Shown here in pieces: positions 18,680-27,518 of a DNA stretch of 64,000 bases. Every line of letters begins with the position of its first letter. Position 1 is the first letter of the stretch. The translations under genes and the position numbers were made by a program. The stretch is from Microbacterium kyungheense (GTDB lineage Bacteria; Actinomycetota; Actinomycetes; Actinomycetales; Microbacteriaceae), in contig NZ_VFPE01000002.1 in NCBI RefSeq assembly GCF_006783905.1, positions 868,001 to 932,000 on the forward strand, written 5' to 3'. The notes below the pieces were generated by a model. The model searched no databases and had not been told where the DNA came from. It worked only from the letters and a program-made list of their open reading frames with translations.

Positions 18680-20728
18680 TCAGTCCGCCAGCCCCCGGCG
18701 CTCCAGGAGCGGCTGGATGACGGCATCCCGGCCGCGGAAGTCGCGGTAGGCCTCCAGCGGATCCTTCGACCCGCCGACGCCCAGCAGCCGGCCGCGGAAG
18801 CGGTCGCCGTTCTCACGACGCAGGCCACCGTTCTCGCGGAACCACTCGACGGTGTCGGCGTCCAGCACCTCGCTCCAGATGTACGAGTAGTACCCCGCGC
18901 TGTAGCCGCCTGAGAAGACGTGCGCGAAGTACGTCGACGAGTAGCGGGTGGGCACGGCCGGGTTGTCGAGCCCGATGTCGGCCAGGGCGGCCGCCTCGAA
19001 GGACGCCACGTCGATGTCGGCCGCGGCCTCGTCCTCGGTGAGGGAGTGCCACGCCTGGTCGAGCCACGCCGCGGCGAGGTACTCGCTGGTCGCGAAGCCC
19101 TGGTTGAACGCCTCGGACGCGTGCAGCTTCTCGACGACCTCGGCCGGCAACGGCTCGTCGGTGTCGATGTGGCGTGCGTAGGACGCGAGGATCTCGGGCC
19201 AGTAGATCCACATCTCGTTCACCTGGCTGGGGAACTCGACGAAGTCGCGGAAGACGTTGGTGCCCGCGAAGTGGGGGTAGGTGACGGTGGCGAACAGCCC
19301 GTGCAGCGCGTGGCCGAACTCGTGGAACAGCGTCGTGACCTCGTCGAGGCTCAGCAGCGTCGGGCGACCCGCGGCGGGCTTCGGGACGTTCAGGTTGTTC
19401 ACCACGATCGGCGCCGTCCCGCGCAGGCGCGACTGCAGCACGATCGAGTTCATCCACGCGCCGCCGCGCTTCGTGTCGCGCGTGTACAGGTCGAGCACGT
19501 ACAGCCCGAGCTCCGAGCCGTCGGCGTTGTGCACCTCGAACACGCGGTTGTCGGCGTGGTAGCCCTGCAGATCGTGTCGCTCGGTGAACGTGATGCCGTA
19601 GAGATCCGTCGCCGCGCGGAACACCCCGTCCTGCAGGACGCGCTCGGCCTCGAACCACGGACGCAGCGCGGCGCGGTCGAGGTCGTACTCGGCGGCCCGC
19701 ACCTTCTCGGTGTAGAAGGCCCAGTCGTGTGCGGCGATCGGGAACGGATCGGGCGCGGCGTCGACGATGGCCTGCAGCTTCGCCTGCTCGCGCGCGGCGT
19801 TGCGCGCCGCCGGGACGGCGAGTTCGCGCAGCAGGCTGTGCACGGCGGCAGGGGAGCCGGCGGTCTCGTCCGAGGTGATGTACGCCGCATGCGAGTCGTA
19901 GCCGAGCAGGGCGGCGCGCTCGGCACGCAGGCGCACGATCTCGCGCAGCGTGTCACGGTTGTCGTGGTCGTTGCCGCGCGAGCCTCGTGAGCGGGATGCC
20001 GTCAGCAGACGCTCGCGCGAGGCCCGGTCGGTGAGGCTCGACAGGTACGGGTGCCCCGTGAAGAGCGTGAGCGTGACGACCCATTTGCCTTCGAGGCCCC
20101 GATCGGCGGCCGCCTGCGCGGCCGCCGACAGCTCGCCTTCGCTCAGTCCGTCGAGCTCGGCCGCGTCGTCGAAGACCACCGCCAGGTCGTTGGTGTCGGC
20201 GAGGAGGTTCTTCTCGAACTGGGTGGTGAGCGTCGACAGCCGCTGGTTGAGCTCGGTGAGCCGCGCCTTGGCCTCGTCGTCGAGTCCCGCGCCGGCGTGC
20301 GACATCTCTGTGAAGTGACGCTCGACGAGGTAGCGCTGCTCGGCATCGAGCTCCAGCTCGTCGAGCTGGTCGTGCAGCGTCTTGATGCGCCAGAACAGCG
20401 CCGAGTCGAGCTGGATCGAGTCCTGGTGGGCCGACATCAGCGGGGCCAGCTGCTCTTCGATCGACTGGATCTCGTCGGTCGCGTCGGCCGACGACACGGT
20501 GTAGAACGTGCGGGCGACGTCGCCCAGCAGTCGGCCGCTCTCTTCGAGCGGGACGAGGGTGTTCTCGAAGGTGGGCATCGAACGGACGACCGTGATGCGA
20601 GAAACTTCGGCCTTGTGGTCCCCGAACGCCTGCTCGAACGCCGGGAGGTAGTGCTCGGGCCGGATCGCGGCGTAATCGGGGAGTCCGTACGGGAGGGTGC
20701 TGGGGGACAGCAGCGGGTTGTCAGCCAT
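18680..20728 (-). CDS. M3-family oligopeptidase (peptidyl-dipeptidase Dcp-like)
   Basis: 682 residues. It is a thimet/Dcp-type zinc metallopeptidase cutting short peptides in the cytoplasm. The HExxH motif is HEFGHALHGL, with the third ligand Glu in the downstream helix (FVEFPSQVNEMWIY). The opening NPLLSPSTLPYGLPDYAAIRPEHYLPAFE is typical of the Dcp subfamily. The start MADNP at 20728 is favoured because TAGGCT lies 7 nt before it. The promoter is divergent from, and close to, the operator cluster of the ArsR-type regulator, so its expression could respond to the same repressor. Confidence 0.92.
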   Translation of the reverse strand: MADNPLLSPSTLPYGLPDYAAIRPEHYLPAFEQAFGDHKAEVSRITVVRSMPTFENTLVPLEESGRLLGDVARTFYTVSSADATDEIQSIEEQLAPLMSAHQDSIQLDSALFWRIKTLHDQLDELELDAEQRYLVERHFTEMSHAGAGLDDEAKARLTELNQRLSTLTTQFEKNLLADTNDLAVVFDDAAELDGLSEGELSAAAQAAADRGLEGKWVVTLTLFTGHPYLSSLTDRASRERLLTASRSRGSRGNDHDNRDTLREIVRLRAERAALLGYDSHAAYITSDETAGSPAAVHSLLRELAVPAARNAAREQAKLQAIVDAAPDPFPIAAHDWAFYTEKVRAAEYDLDRAALRPWFEAERVLQDGVFRAATDLYGITFTERHDLQGYHADNRVFEVHNADGSELGLYVLDLYTRDTKRGGAWMNSIVLQSRLRGTAPIVVNNLNVPKPAAGRPTLLSLDEVTTLFHEFGHALHGLFATVTYPHFAGTNVFRDFVEFPSQVNEMWIYWPEILASYARHIDTDEPLPAEVVEKLHASEAFNQGFATSEYLAAAWLDQAWHSLTEDEAAADIDVASFEAAALADIGLDNPAVPTRYSSTYFAHVFSGGYSAGYYSYIWSEVLDADTVEWFRENGGLRRENGDRFRGRLLGVGGSKDPLEAYRDFRGRDAVIQPLLERRGLAD

Positions 20729-20741
20729 GCCCGTCAGCCTA
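20729..20741 (-). promoter_or_regulatory. Leaderless-type promoter of the M3 peptidase, -10 TAGGCT
   Basis: On the minus strand TAGGCT (20741-20736) stands 7 nt before the ATG at 20728. Confidence 0.5.
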
Positions 20742-20765
20742 ATGCGCGGCGGTGCGTATGCCGAG

Positions 20766-20818
20766 ATTTCTTTGCAAAAAGAATCTTGCAAAGAAATGCT
20801 TGCAAAGACTTCTTTGCA
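20766..20818. promoter_or_regulatory. Operator cluster: four TTTGCA/TGCAAA half-sites
   Basis: This AT-rich patch contains a perfect 12-bp inverted repeat, ATTTCTTTGCAA (20766-20777) with TTGCAAAGAAAT (20786-20797), spacer 8. A second perfect 8-bp repeat, TGCAAAGA (20801-20808) with TCTTTGCA (20811-20818), has spacer 2. The decamer CTTGCAAAGA is also repeated directly with a 14-nt period. The patch ends 4 nt before the regulator -10 (TATCTT, 20823-20828), so bound protein would cover the -35. It is most likely bound by the adjacent ArsR-type protein. Confidence 0.75.
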
Positions 20819-20835
20819 TCGCTATCTTGGGGGAC

Positions 20836-21456
20836 ATGGAAGACGAGACCACCCGCAGCACGACGAATGCCGCAGAGAACGAGCGCGGCGATCGCGTCCT
20901 CGATGCGGGTGCGCTGCGTGCACTCGCGCACCCGCTGCGGGTCAAGATCTACGACATCCTCAGCCAGTACGGCCCGCAGACCGCGAGCTCGCTGGCCGAG
21001 CGGCTGGGGGAGTCCTCAGGCTCCACCAGCTACCACCTGCGCGCCCTCGCCAAGCAGGACCTCATCCACGAGGTCGACGGTCGCGGCTCGGGCCGAGAGC
21101 GGTGGTGGGAGCGTCCGAAGGGCGGCGTGTCCTTCGCGAACGCCGAGGCCATCAAGACCCCGTCCGGCCGGGCTGCGACGCAGATCGTCATGGGCGAGTT
21201 CTTCAAGCTCCGTCAGGAGCAGCTCATGCAGTTCATCGATCGCGGGCTCGCCGAAGAAGAGGAGGCGTGGCAGGACGGGAGCATGATCTCGACCGCCACC
21301 GCCCGGCTCACCCCGGAGCAGTCCGCAGAACTCTCCCGCAAGATCATGGCGCTGATCGACGACGCCGTGGACAACTACCGCAACCAGACCGGCGAGAACG
21401 TCCGGCCCGTCACCATCCGGGCCGACCTGTTCCCGCTTCCGGAACTCGAAGACTAG
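20836..21456 (+). CDS. ArsR-type winged-helix transcriptional regulator
   Basis: 206 residues. The N-terminal half is a winged HTH (LDAGALRALAHPLRVKIYDILSQYG, then TASSLAERLGESSGSTSYHLRALAKQDLI). The C-terminal half is helical, without an obvious Cys metal site, so it may sense an organic ligand. Start ATG 20836 is 7 nt after TATCTT (leaderless pattern); an upstream in-frame ATG at 20752 would run translation through the operator. It leads an operon with a 76-residue protein and an MFS transporter and probably represses that operon, possibly also the divergent peptidase gene. Confidence 0.88.
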   Translation: MEDETTRSTTNAAENERGDRVLDAGALRALAHPLRVKIYDILSQYGPQTASSLAERLGESSGSTSYHLRALAKQDLIHEVDGRGSGRERWWERPKGGVSFANAEAIKTPSGRAATQIVMGEFFKLRQEQLMQFIDRGLAEEEEAWQDGSMISTATARLTPEQSAELSRKIMALIDDAVDNYRNQTGENVRPVTIRADLFPLPELED

Positions 21457-21466
21457 GAGCGCTGTC

Positions 21467-21697
21467 ATGACCGCCATCACCGCCCACCACGTCGCGTCGT
21501 CCCGCAGCCAGGCCCGCACCACCGCGTTCGAGCGGACACTGCTGCAGGCGGCATCGACCCTCGACGCGTTCGTCGCCGCACGGCTCGAGCGCCGCGCGAG
21601 CGCAGCCCGCCGCGATGCCATCGCAGCTCAGGATGCCGCCACCCGCACCCGCGGCGCGGCCGAAGCGCGCGGCGCCCTGGGTATTCTTCCGCGATGA
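21467..21697 (+). CDS. Small basic/Ala-rich protein of unknown function
   Basis: 76 residues, not recognised. It has AGGAGC at good spacing, begins 10 nt after the regulator gene and overlaps the MFS start by 4 nt (ATGA), so it is very likely translated. The sequence is alanine- and arginine-rich with predicted helix through [36 protein letters not shown]. There is no membrane segment and no cysteine. Being locked between repressor and exporter suggests an accessory or coupling role; none is known. Confidence 0.7.
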   Translation: MTAITAHHVASSRSQARTTAFERTLLQAASTLDAFVAARLERRASAARRDAIAAQDAATRTRGAAEARGALGILPR

Positions 21698-23058
21698 GCG
21701 ACTCCGTCGACATCGTGTCTGAGGCCGAGTCGCCGGCCGGGCGGGCACGCAGGGTCCCGCTCGGCCGCGACTTCGGAAAGCTCTGGACCGCGGCCGCGTT
21801 CAGCAACCTGGCCGACGGCATCGGACGCACGGCGGTGCCTCTGATCGCCACCACGCTGACCCACGATCCGCTCATGATCTCGGTCCTGGGCGCGCTCGCA
21901 TTCCTGCCCTGGCTGCTCTTCGGGCTGCCGGCCGGCATGATCGTCGACCGGTTCGACCGCCGGATCGTCATGGCCGCCGCGAACACGGTGCGCGGCGGCG
22001 CTGCCCTCGTGCTGGCCGTCCTGACGGTCACCGGCACACTGTCGATCTGGGCGCTGTTCGCCGGAACGCTCGTGTTCGGCCTCGGTGAGACGCTCTTCGA
22101 CAACGCCACGAACGCCGTCATCCCGGGCGTGGTGAAGCGCGCTCAGCTCGATCGGGCGAACGGCTGGATGCAGGCGGCGCAGATCACGATCGACAGCTTC
22201 ATCGCCACGCCGATCGGCGGCGTGCTGTTCGGCATCGCCCTCGCCGTGCCGCTGTGGGTGGGTGGCGCCGCCTATCTCGTGCCGATCGTGCTGGCGCTGA
22301 TGCTGCCGCTGTCGGCCGCGCGCCCTCTGCGCGAGCCCGCGCCCGAGACGGAGACCGTGCCGGACCCCACCGCACCTGATGTCGCACCGGCAGGCCCGAC
22401 CTTCGAGCCGGTGCCGGCCCCCGTCGCGCAGACGTCGGTATCGGCGCGGGAGGCCATCCGGTTCCTGTGGCACCACGCGTATCTGCGCTCGATGGTGCTG
22501 TTCACGTCCATCGTCGGATGCTGCCTGTCGTTCGCGCAGGCCGTCACGGTGCTGTTCTTCCTCGACGTGCACCACGTCGACCCCGTCGCGATCGGCTTCG
22601 TCACCGCGGGGATCGGCATCGGGGCGCTCGTCGGCTCGCTGCTGGCCTCGCGTCTCGTGGCGCGCTTCGGCCGCGGCCCGGTGATGGTCGGTGCCAACGC
22701 GATCGTCGCGGTATCGTCCGTGCTGGTCGGCCTCGCGCCGAACGTGGGACTGGCCATCGCCGCCTACGCGCTCATGGCGTTCGCCGTGTCGACCTGGAAC
22801 GTGCCGTGGGGCGCGCTGCGCCAGCAGATCATCCCGCCCCACCTGTTCGGTCGCGTCCTGGGGATCACGCGCATGCTGACGTGGGGGATCTTCCCGATCG
22901 CGACGCTGCTGGGCGGACTGGTCTCGCGGATCAACCTCCAGCTGCCGTTCGTGATCTCGGGCGTGATCGTGGCCATCGCGACGCTCGCCGCGCTGCGGCT
23001 GCTGATCGTCGGCACCCGGGAGGCCGGGGCCGAGGTCGCCGCACGCGCTGCCGCCTGA
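21694..23058 (+). CDS. MFS transporter (exporter-like, 12 TM)
   Basis: 454 residues with about twelve hydrophobic segments and an MFS motif-A-like loop ([14 protein letters not shown]). The central cytoplasmic loop is a Pro/Glu-rich linker (about residues 210-245), followed by a second half opening [19 protein letters not shown]. The overall pattern matches the enterobactin-exporter/macrolide-efflux (MFS_3) type of drug or siderophore exporters. It is third in the ArsR-type operon and its product is probably the induced function, but no substrate can be assigned. Confidence 0.88.
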   Translation: MSDSVDIVSEAESPAGRARRVPLGRDFGKLWTAAAFSNLADGIGRTAVPLIATTLTHDPLMISVLGALAFLPWLLFGLPAGMIVDRFDRRIVMAAANTVRGGAALVLAVLTVTGTLSIWALFAGTLVFGLGETLFDNATNAVIPGVVKRAQLDRANGWMQAAQITIDSFIATPIGGVLFGIALAVPLWVGGAAYLVPIVLALMLPLSAARPLREPAPETETVPDPTAPDVAPAGPTFEPVPAPVAQTSVSAREAIRFLWHHAYLRSMVLFTSIVGCCLSFAQAVTVLFFLDVHHVDPVAIGFVTAGIGIGALVGSLLASRLVARFGRGPVMVGANAIVAVSSVLVGLAPNVGLAIAAYALMAFAVSTWNVPWGALRQQIIPPHLFGRVLGITRMLTWGIFPIATLLGGLVSRINLQLPFVISGVIVAIATLAALRLLIVGTREAGAEVAARAAA

Positions 23059-23060
23059 GA

Positions 23061-23116
23061 CACGAGAAAGGGTACGTCACCGCCGATCTCAGCGGCGGAG
23101 ACGTACCCCTTTCGTG
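23061..23116. terminator. Long bulged hairpin between convergent genes
   Basis: GAAAGGGTACGTC (23066-23078) pairs with GACGTACCCCTTTC (23100-23113) with one bulged base. The stem continues inward as CCGCCG/CGGCGG. It lies between the MFS stop and the opposite-strand small gene and can serve both. Confidence 0.75.
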
Positions 23117-23134
23117 ATTGCGCTATGCGGCGCC

Positions 23135-23374
23135 TCAGGCGAATTCGTCCTCGTCGTCGTGACGCACGACCACCGCTCCCGAGCGATCGACGGTCACGAT
23201 GACGCCGGTGTCGAGCTCCGCGACCGGGCGGCCTTCGAGCCACGTCAGGGTCCAGCGCGGAGTAGGAGCGCCCGGCGGAAGGTCGCGCTCCACGGCGGCC
23301 AGCTGCTCGTGGAGCGCGTCCGGTACGGCGGCCGGGGGCTGTTCCCCGGCGGTCCAGCGTGTGCCGAGCTGCAT
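23135..23374 (-). CDS. Small conserved-looking protein coupled to valS, unknown function
   Basis: 79 residues. It is not assigned to a family. The central part PRWTLTWLEGRPVAELDTGVIVTVDRSGAVVVRHDDEDEFA looks like an all-beta strand-turn-strand unit ending in an acidic tail. Its ATG is one base beyond the valS TGA (TGA-C-ATG) and the Shine-Dalgarno AGGAGG lies inside the valS 3' end. It should therefore be made only when valS is translated to the end. No signal peptide or metal motif is visible. Confidence 0.7.
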   Translation of the reverse strand: MQLGTRWTAGEQPPAAVPDALHEQLAAVERDLPPGAPTPRWTLTWLEGRPVAELDTGVIVTVDRSGAVVVRHDDEDEFA

Positions 23375-23375
23375 G

Positions 23376-25976
23376 TCAGTCCTCCTGAGGGGCGAGTTCG
23401 ATCGCCGTCACGGCCAGCGTGTCGGCATCCTCGTATTCGATGGCGGCGATGCGGCCCACCGCCTGCAGATCGCCTTCGGCGAGCTTGATGAGGGCGAGCG
23501 AGTCTGCGGGGCCGGCGATGACCGCGCGCGCGACCTCGGCCTTCTGTGACACCTTCGCCTCGGTCTTGGCCCGGCGCACGCCGATGAGGGCCTCGCCCAC
23601 GACCTCGAGCACGGCGGGGTCGCCCCACTCCTCGTCGGGCGCGACCGGCCAGGCCGACGTGTGCACCGAGCCGTCGTTGAACCACGACCATGCCTCTTCG
23701 GTCGCGAACGACAGCACCGGTGCGAGCAGTCGCAGCAGCGCCGACAGCGCCAGGCGCAGGGCGAGCGCCGCCGATGCCTGACCCGCGTCGGTCTGGTTGT
23801 ACGCGCGCTCCTTGACGAGCTCGAGGTAGTCGTCGCAGAAGGTCCAGAAGAAGGACTCGGTGAGCTCGAGGGCGCGCGCGTGGTCGTAGTTCTCGTACGC
23901 CTTGGTGGCTTCGCGCACGACGCCGTGCAGGGCGGCGAGCATCGAGGCGTCCAGCGCGTGGGTGACCTCGGCGCCGTCGGGGACCGGGAACGAGAGCACG
24001 AACTTCGCCGCGTTGAGCACCTTGATCGCCAGGCGACGCCCGATCTTGATCTGCGTCGGGTTCTGCGGGTCGAACGCCGCGTCGGTGCCCAGGCGGCTCG
24101 ACGCCGCCCAGTAGCGCACCGCGTCCGACCCGTGCTGCGACAGGATGTCGGCGGGTGTGACGACGTTGCCCTTCGACTTCGACATCTTCTTGCGGTCGGG
24201 GTCGACGATGAAGCCCGAGATGGCGGCATCCGTCCACGGCGCGCGGTCGTCCTCGAGGGCGCTGCGCAGCATCGTCGAGAACAGCCATGTGCGGATGATG
24301 TCCTGACCCTGGGGGCGCACGTCGAACGGCGCGACGAGGTCCCAGAGCTCGGGGTCGCGCTCCCAGCCTCCGGCGAGCTGCGGCGTCAGCGACGACGTCG
24401 CCCACGTGTCGAAGATGTCGTTCTCGCCGTCGAACCCTCCCGGAACGCCTCGCTGCTCGGCCGTGTATCCCGGGGGCACGTCCGTCGACGGGTCGACCGG
24501 CAGTGACGCGAGGTCGGGGGTGAGGACGCGGGCGTAGTCCCGCTCGCCGTTCTCGTCGAGGCCGTACCAGATCGGGATCGGCACGCCGAAGAAGCGCTGC
24601 CGTGACACCAGCCAGTCGCCGGTGAGCCCGTTGGTCCAGTTCTCGTACCGGACGCGCATGAAGTCGGGATGCCACGACATCTGCTGACCGAGCGCGATCA
24701 GCTTGTCGCGCAACTGCTCGTCGCGGGCGCCGTTGCGGATGTACCACTGGCGCGTCGACACGATCTCGAGCGGGCGGTCGCCCTTCTCGAAGAACTTCAC
24801 GGCGTGGCTGAAGGGCTTGCCGACGGCGGTCATGTCGCCGGTTTCCTGCAGCTTCTCGACGAGGGCCTTGCGGGCCGAGAAGACCGTCTTGCCTGCCATC
24901 TCGGCGGCGTACCACTCGATCGCCTCGGCGTTCTCGATGATCGCGGGGGCCTTGGGCAGGAAGCGGCCGTCGAGGCCGATGGTCGTCATGTTCGGCAGAT
25001 GGCGGCCGTCGGCGGTGCGCAGCTCGCGCCACCACACGATGTCGGTCACATCGCCGAAGGTGCAGACCATGGCCGCGCCGGTGCCCTTGTCGGGCTGCGC
25101 GAGGTGATGACCGTGGATCTCGATGTCGGCGCCGAAGAAGGGGCTGCGCACCTTCGTGCCGATGAGGTGCTTGTGGGGTCCGTCGGGGTGGGTCACGATC
25201 GCGACGCACGCGGGCAGCAGCTCGGGCCGGGTCGTCTCGATCGTGATTGCGCCCGACCCGTCGGCGAACGGGAAGTCGATGGTGTGGAACGACGCCTGCT
25301 GCTCTCGGTCCTCGAGCTCGGCCTGCGCGACGGCGGTGCGGAAGTCGATGTCCCACATGGTGGGGGCGAGGTCCTGGTACGCCTCGCCGCGCTCGAGGTT
25401 GCGCAGGAACGCCAGCTGGCTGGTGCGGATCGTGTCGTCCGAGATGGTCCGGTACGTCTGCGTCCAGTCGACGCTCAGGCCGAGCTGACGGAACAGCGCC
25501 TCGAACTGCTTCTCGTCCTCGACGGTGAGCTTCTCGCACAGCTCGATGAAGTTGCGCCGGCTCACGGGCACCTGGTCGGCGGCACGGCTGGACTTGTTGT
25601 CGCCGCCCTCGAACGGGGGAGTGAAGTCGGCCTCGTACGGCAGCGACGGGTCGCAGCGCACGCCGTAGTAGTTCTGCACGCGACGTTCGGTCGGCAGGCC
25701 GTTGTCGTCCCATCCCATCGGGTAGAACACGGTCTTGCCCCGCATGCGCTCGAAACGCACCTTGAGATCGGTGTGCGTGAACGAGAACACGTGCCCGATG
25801 TGCAGCGAGCCGGACGCGGTGGGCGGCGGCGTGTCGATCGAGAACACCCCGTCGCGGCCCGCCTGGGCGGCGCGGGCGCGGTCGAACAGGTACGTTCCCT
25901 GTGCGTTCCACGCCTCATCCCACTTGGTCTCGAGGCCCTCCAGTGCGGGCTTCTCCGGAATGTGCGCGTCGGACAT
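23376..25976 (-). CDS. valS: Valyl-tRNA synthetase, archaeal-like short form
   Basis: 866 residues. It is a class I aminoacyl-tRNA synthetase charging tRNA-Val, with an editing domain. The HIGH motif is SLHIGHVFSF and the KMSKS motif is KKMSKSKGN. The GWDDNGLPTERRV wording and the absence of the C-terminal coiled-coil tail (it ends IEYEDADTLAVTAIELAPQED) mark it as the archaeal-type ValRS found in some actinobacteria rather than the E. coli type. Start ATG 25976 has GAGGAG 6 nt upstream; the open frame runs far beyond it but that is a shadow of neighbouring genes. Confidence 0.96.
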   Translation of the reverse strand: MSDAHIPEKPALEGLETKWDEAWNAQGTYLFDRARAAQAGRDGVFSIDTPPPTASGSLHIGHVFSFTHTDLKVRFERMRGKTVFYPMGWDDNGLPTERRVQNYYGVRCDPSLPYEADFTPPFEGGDNKSSRAADQVPVSRRNFIELCEKLTVEDEKQFEALFRQLGLSVDWTQTYRTISDDTIRTSQLAFLRNLERGEAYQDLAPTMWDIDFRTAVAQAELEDREQQASFHTIDFPFADGSGAITIETTRPELLPACVAIVTHPDGPHKHLIGTKVRSPFFGADIEIHGHHLAQPDKGTGAAMVCTFGDVTDIVWWRELRTADGRHLPNMTTIGLDGRFLPKAPAIIENAEAIEWYAAEMAGKTVFSARKALVEKLQETGDMTAVGKPFSHAVKFFEKGDRPLEIVSTRQWYIRNGARDEQLRDKLIALGQQMSWHPDFMRVRYENWTNGLTGDWLVSRQRFFGVPIPIWYGLDENGERDYARVLTPDLASLPVDPSTDVPPGYTAEQRGVPGGFDGENDIFDTWATSSLTPQLAGGWERDPELWDLVAPFDVRPQGQDIIRTWLFSTMLRSALEDDRAPWTDAAISGFIVDPDRKKMSKSKGNVVTPADILSQHGSDAVRYWAASSRLGTDAAFDPQNPTQIKIGRRLAIKVLNAAKFVLSFPVPDGAEVTHALDASMLAALHGVVREATKAYENYDHARALELTESFFWTFCDDYLELVKERAYNQTDAGQASAALALRLALSALLRLLAPVLSFATEEAWSWFNDGSVHTSAWPVAPDEEWGDPAVLEVVGEALIGVRRAKTEAKVSQKAEVARAVIAGPADSLALIKLAEGDLQAVGRIAAIEYEDADTLAVTAIELAPQED

Positions 25977-26067
25977 GAGGTCTCCTCGATCGATATGTGC
26001 GGCACTGTGTGAGCGTGCCTGAGTGTGGGATGTCGCTCGAGTGTACCGGGGCGGGCGCCGGCCCCGG

Positions 26068-26106
26068 AAAACAGTGGATGCCGGCGGCCTCGGCCGCCGG
26101 CATCCA
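26068..26106 (-). terminator. Intrinsic terminator of the MHS transporter gene
   Basis: A perfect 15-bp stem, 26075-26089 with 26092-26106. Reading on the minus strand it is followed by TGTTTTCC. Its arms are an inverted pair of the GGATGCCG octamer extended by GCGGCC. Confidence 0.85.
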
Positions 26107-26119
26107 GTGGTCCTCGTCG

Positions 26120-27454
26120 TCAGGCGACGACGGTGGCCGTCTCGGGCTGCGTCTCGAGCTCGGGCTCGACCGGCCAGCGCGCGGCGAGCCACGCCGACAC
26201 GAGCGTGATCGCCGACATGACGGCCAGGATCACGCCCGGGTGCCACCACGCGAAGTCGGTCGCCGACCCGAGCTGGAGGGTGACGTAGGGCACGAACCCG
26301 CTGATGGTCGCCGCCAGCGCGTACGCGAACGACAGCGCCGAGTACCGGAAGCGGTCGGGGAAGAGGTCGTTCATGAGCCCGCCGAGCGCCGCCCAGGCCA
26401 TCGTGGGGAGGATGCCGCCGACGATCATCGTCGCCACGAGGATCGGGAACGTCGCGAACTGCAGCAGGAAGTACATCGGGAACGTGATGACGAGTGTGCC
26501 GAGCGCGCCCCACAGCACGACGCGCGCCGAGCCGATGCGGCTCGCCCACGCGCCGAAGAGCGGGATGGTCACGAGCTGCAGCAGGCCGCCGATCGTGGTG
26601 GCCACGAGCAGGTCCTGGAAGCTGAACCCGAGCTCGGTCACGCCGTAGTTGACGGTGTACGTGTTCATCAGCGAGTACGAGCCGATGCCGAGCAGCGCCG
26701 CGCCGATCGCGATGGCCATGGCCCCGGGGCGCTTCGCGAACATCGTCACGAACGGCACGCGATCGCGGCGGCCTTCGGAGACCAGGCCGGTGAAGACCGG
26801 CGTCTCGCTGATCGACCAGCGCAGGTACAGCGAGACCAGCAGCAGCGGGATCGCGAGGAGGAACGGGATGCGCCACCCCCAGTCCGCCATCTGCTCCGGC
26901 GGCAGCGCCGCGGTCAGGACGATGAACACCGCCGCCGACAGGATCGACCCGACGGGCGAGCCCAGCTGGGGGATCGCGGCATAGAACGCGCGCTTGACGG
27001 GCCCGGAGTTCTCGGTGGCGATCAGGATCGAGCCGCCCCATTCGCCGCCGAGCGACAGCCCCTGCACGATGCGCAGCAGGATCAGCAGCACCGCGCCGAG
27101 CCAGCCGGCCTGGGCATAGGTCGGCAGCAGCCCGATGAGGCCGGTGGCGACGCCCATCAGCGCGACGGTCCACAGCAGCGTGGCGCGTCGGCCGAGCCGG
27201 TCGCCCATGTAGCCGAAGATGAGCGCGCCGATCGGCCGCACGACGAAGGCGAGGGCGATCGTCAGGAAGGCGACGCTCGTCGCCCCGACCGCGCCCAGCG
27301 GGTCGAAGAAGAGCGGCCCGACGAAGAACGCCGAGAAATACGCGTAGAGGTAGAAGTCGAAGGATTCGAGGGACGTGCCGACCATCGAGGCCCACGCGAC
27401 GCGGCGGGTGGGGGTGCTCTCGGGAGCGATGGCGGCTTCGGGTGCTGCGGTCAC
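26120..27454 (-). CDS. MFS transporter, metabolite:H+ symporter (MHS/ShiA-like)
   Basis: 444 residues from GTG 27454, with 12 hydrophobic segments. The MHS family hallmarks are clear: the opening TSLESFDFYLYAYFSAFF, motif A GYMGDRLGRR, and GLSLGGEWGGS in TM4-5. MHS proteins import small organic acids or osmolytes (shikimate, proline-betaine, dicarboxylates), and the exact substrate is not readable. The start is uncertain: in-frame GTG 27472 and TTG 27463 exist, and none has a good Shine-Dalgarno. 27454 is chosen because AAGATT lies 7 nt before it. Confidence 0.85.
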   Translation of the reverse strand: MTAAPEAAIAPESTPTRRVAWASMVGTSLESFDFYLYAYFSAFFVGPLFFDPLGAVGATSVAFLTIALAFVVRPIGALIFGYMGDRLGRRATLLWTVALMGVATGLIGLLPTYAQAGWLGAVLLILLRIVQGLSLGGEWGGSILIATENSGPVKRAFYAAIPQLGSPVGSILSAAVFIVLTAALPPEQMADWGWRIPFLLAIPLLLVSLYLRWSISETPVFTGLVSEGRRDRVPFVTMFAKRPGAMAIAIGAALLGIGSYSLMNTYTVNYGVTELGFSFQDLLVATTIGGLLQLVTIPLFGAWASRIGSARVVLWGALGTLVITFPMYFLLQFATFPILVATMIVGGILPTMAWAALGGLMNDLFPDRFRYSALSFAYALAATISGFVPYVTLQLGSATDFAWWHPGVILAVMSAITLVSAWLAARWPVEPELETQPETATVVA

Positions 27455-27518
27455 GGACGTCAATCTTGGCACGAGTCCAGAAACCCCGCCGTGGTCGCCG
27501 GCATTCCCTCGCCCGGCG

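Noticed and set aside
20752..20835. N-terminal extension of the ArsR-type regulator (start at 20752)
   Set aside because: It would translate the operator repeats into a Lys/Leu/Cys-rich peptide unlike the family. ATG 20836 follows a -10 at leaderless distance.
25977..27395. Extension of the valS frame to 1339 codons
   Set aside because: The stretch beyond 25976 is Arg-rich shadow of the MHS transporter gene. ATG 25976 has a proper GAGGAG and family-typical N-terminus.
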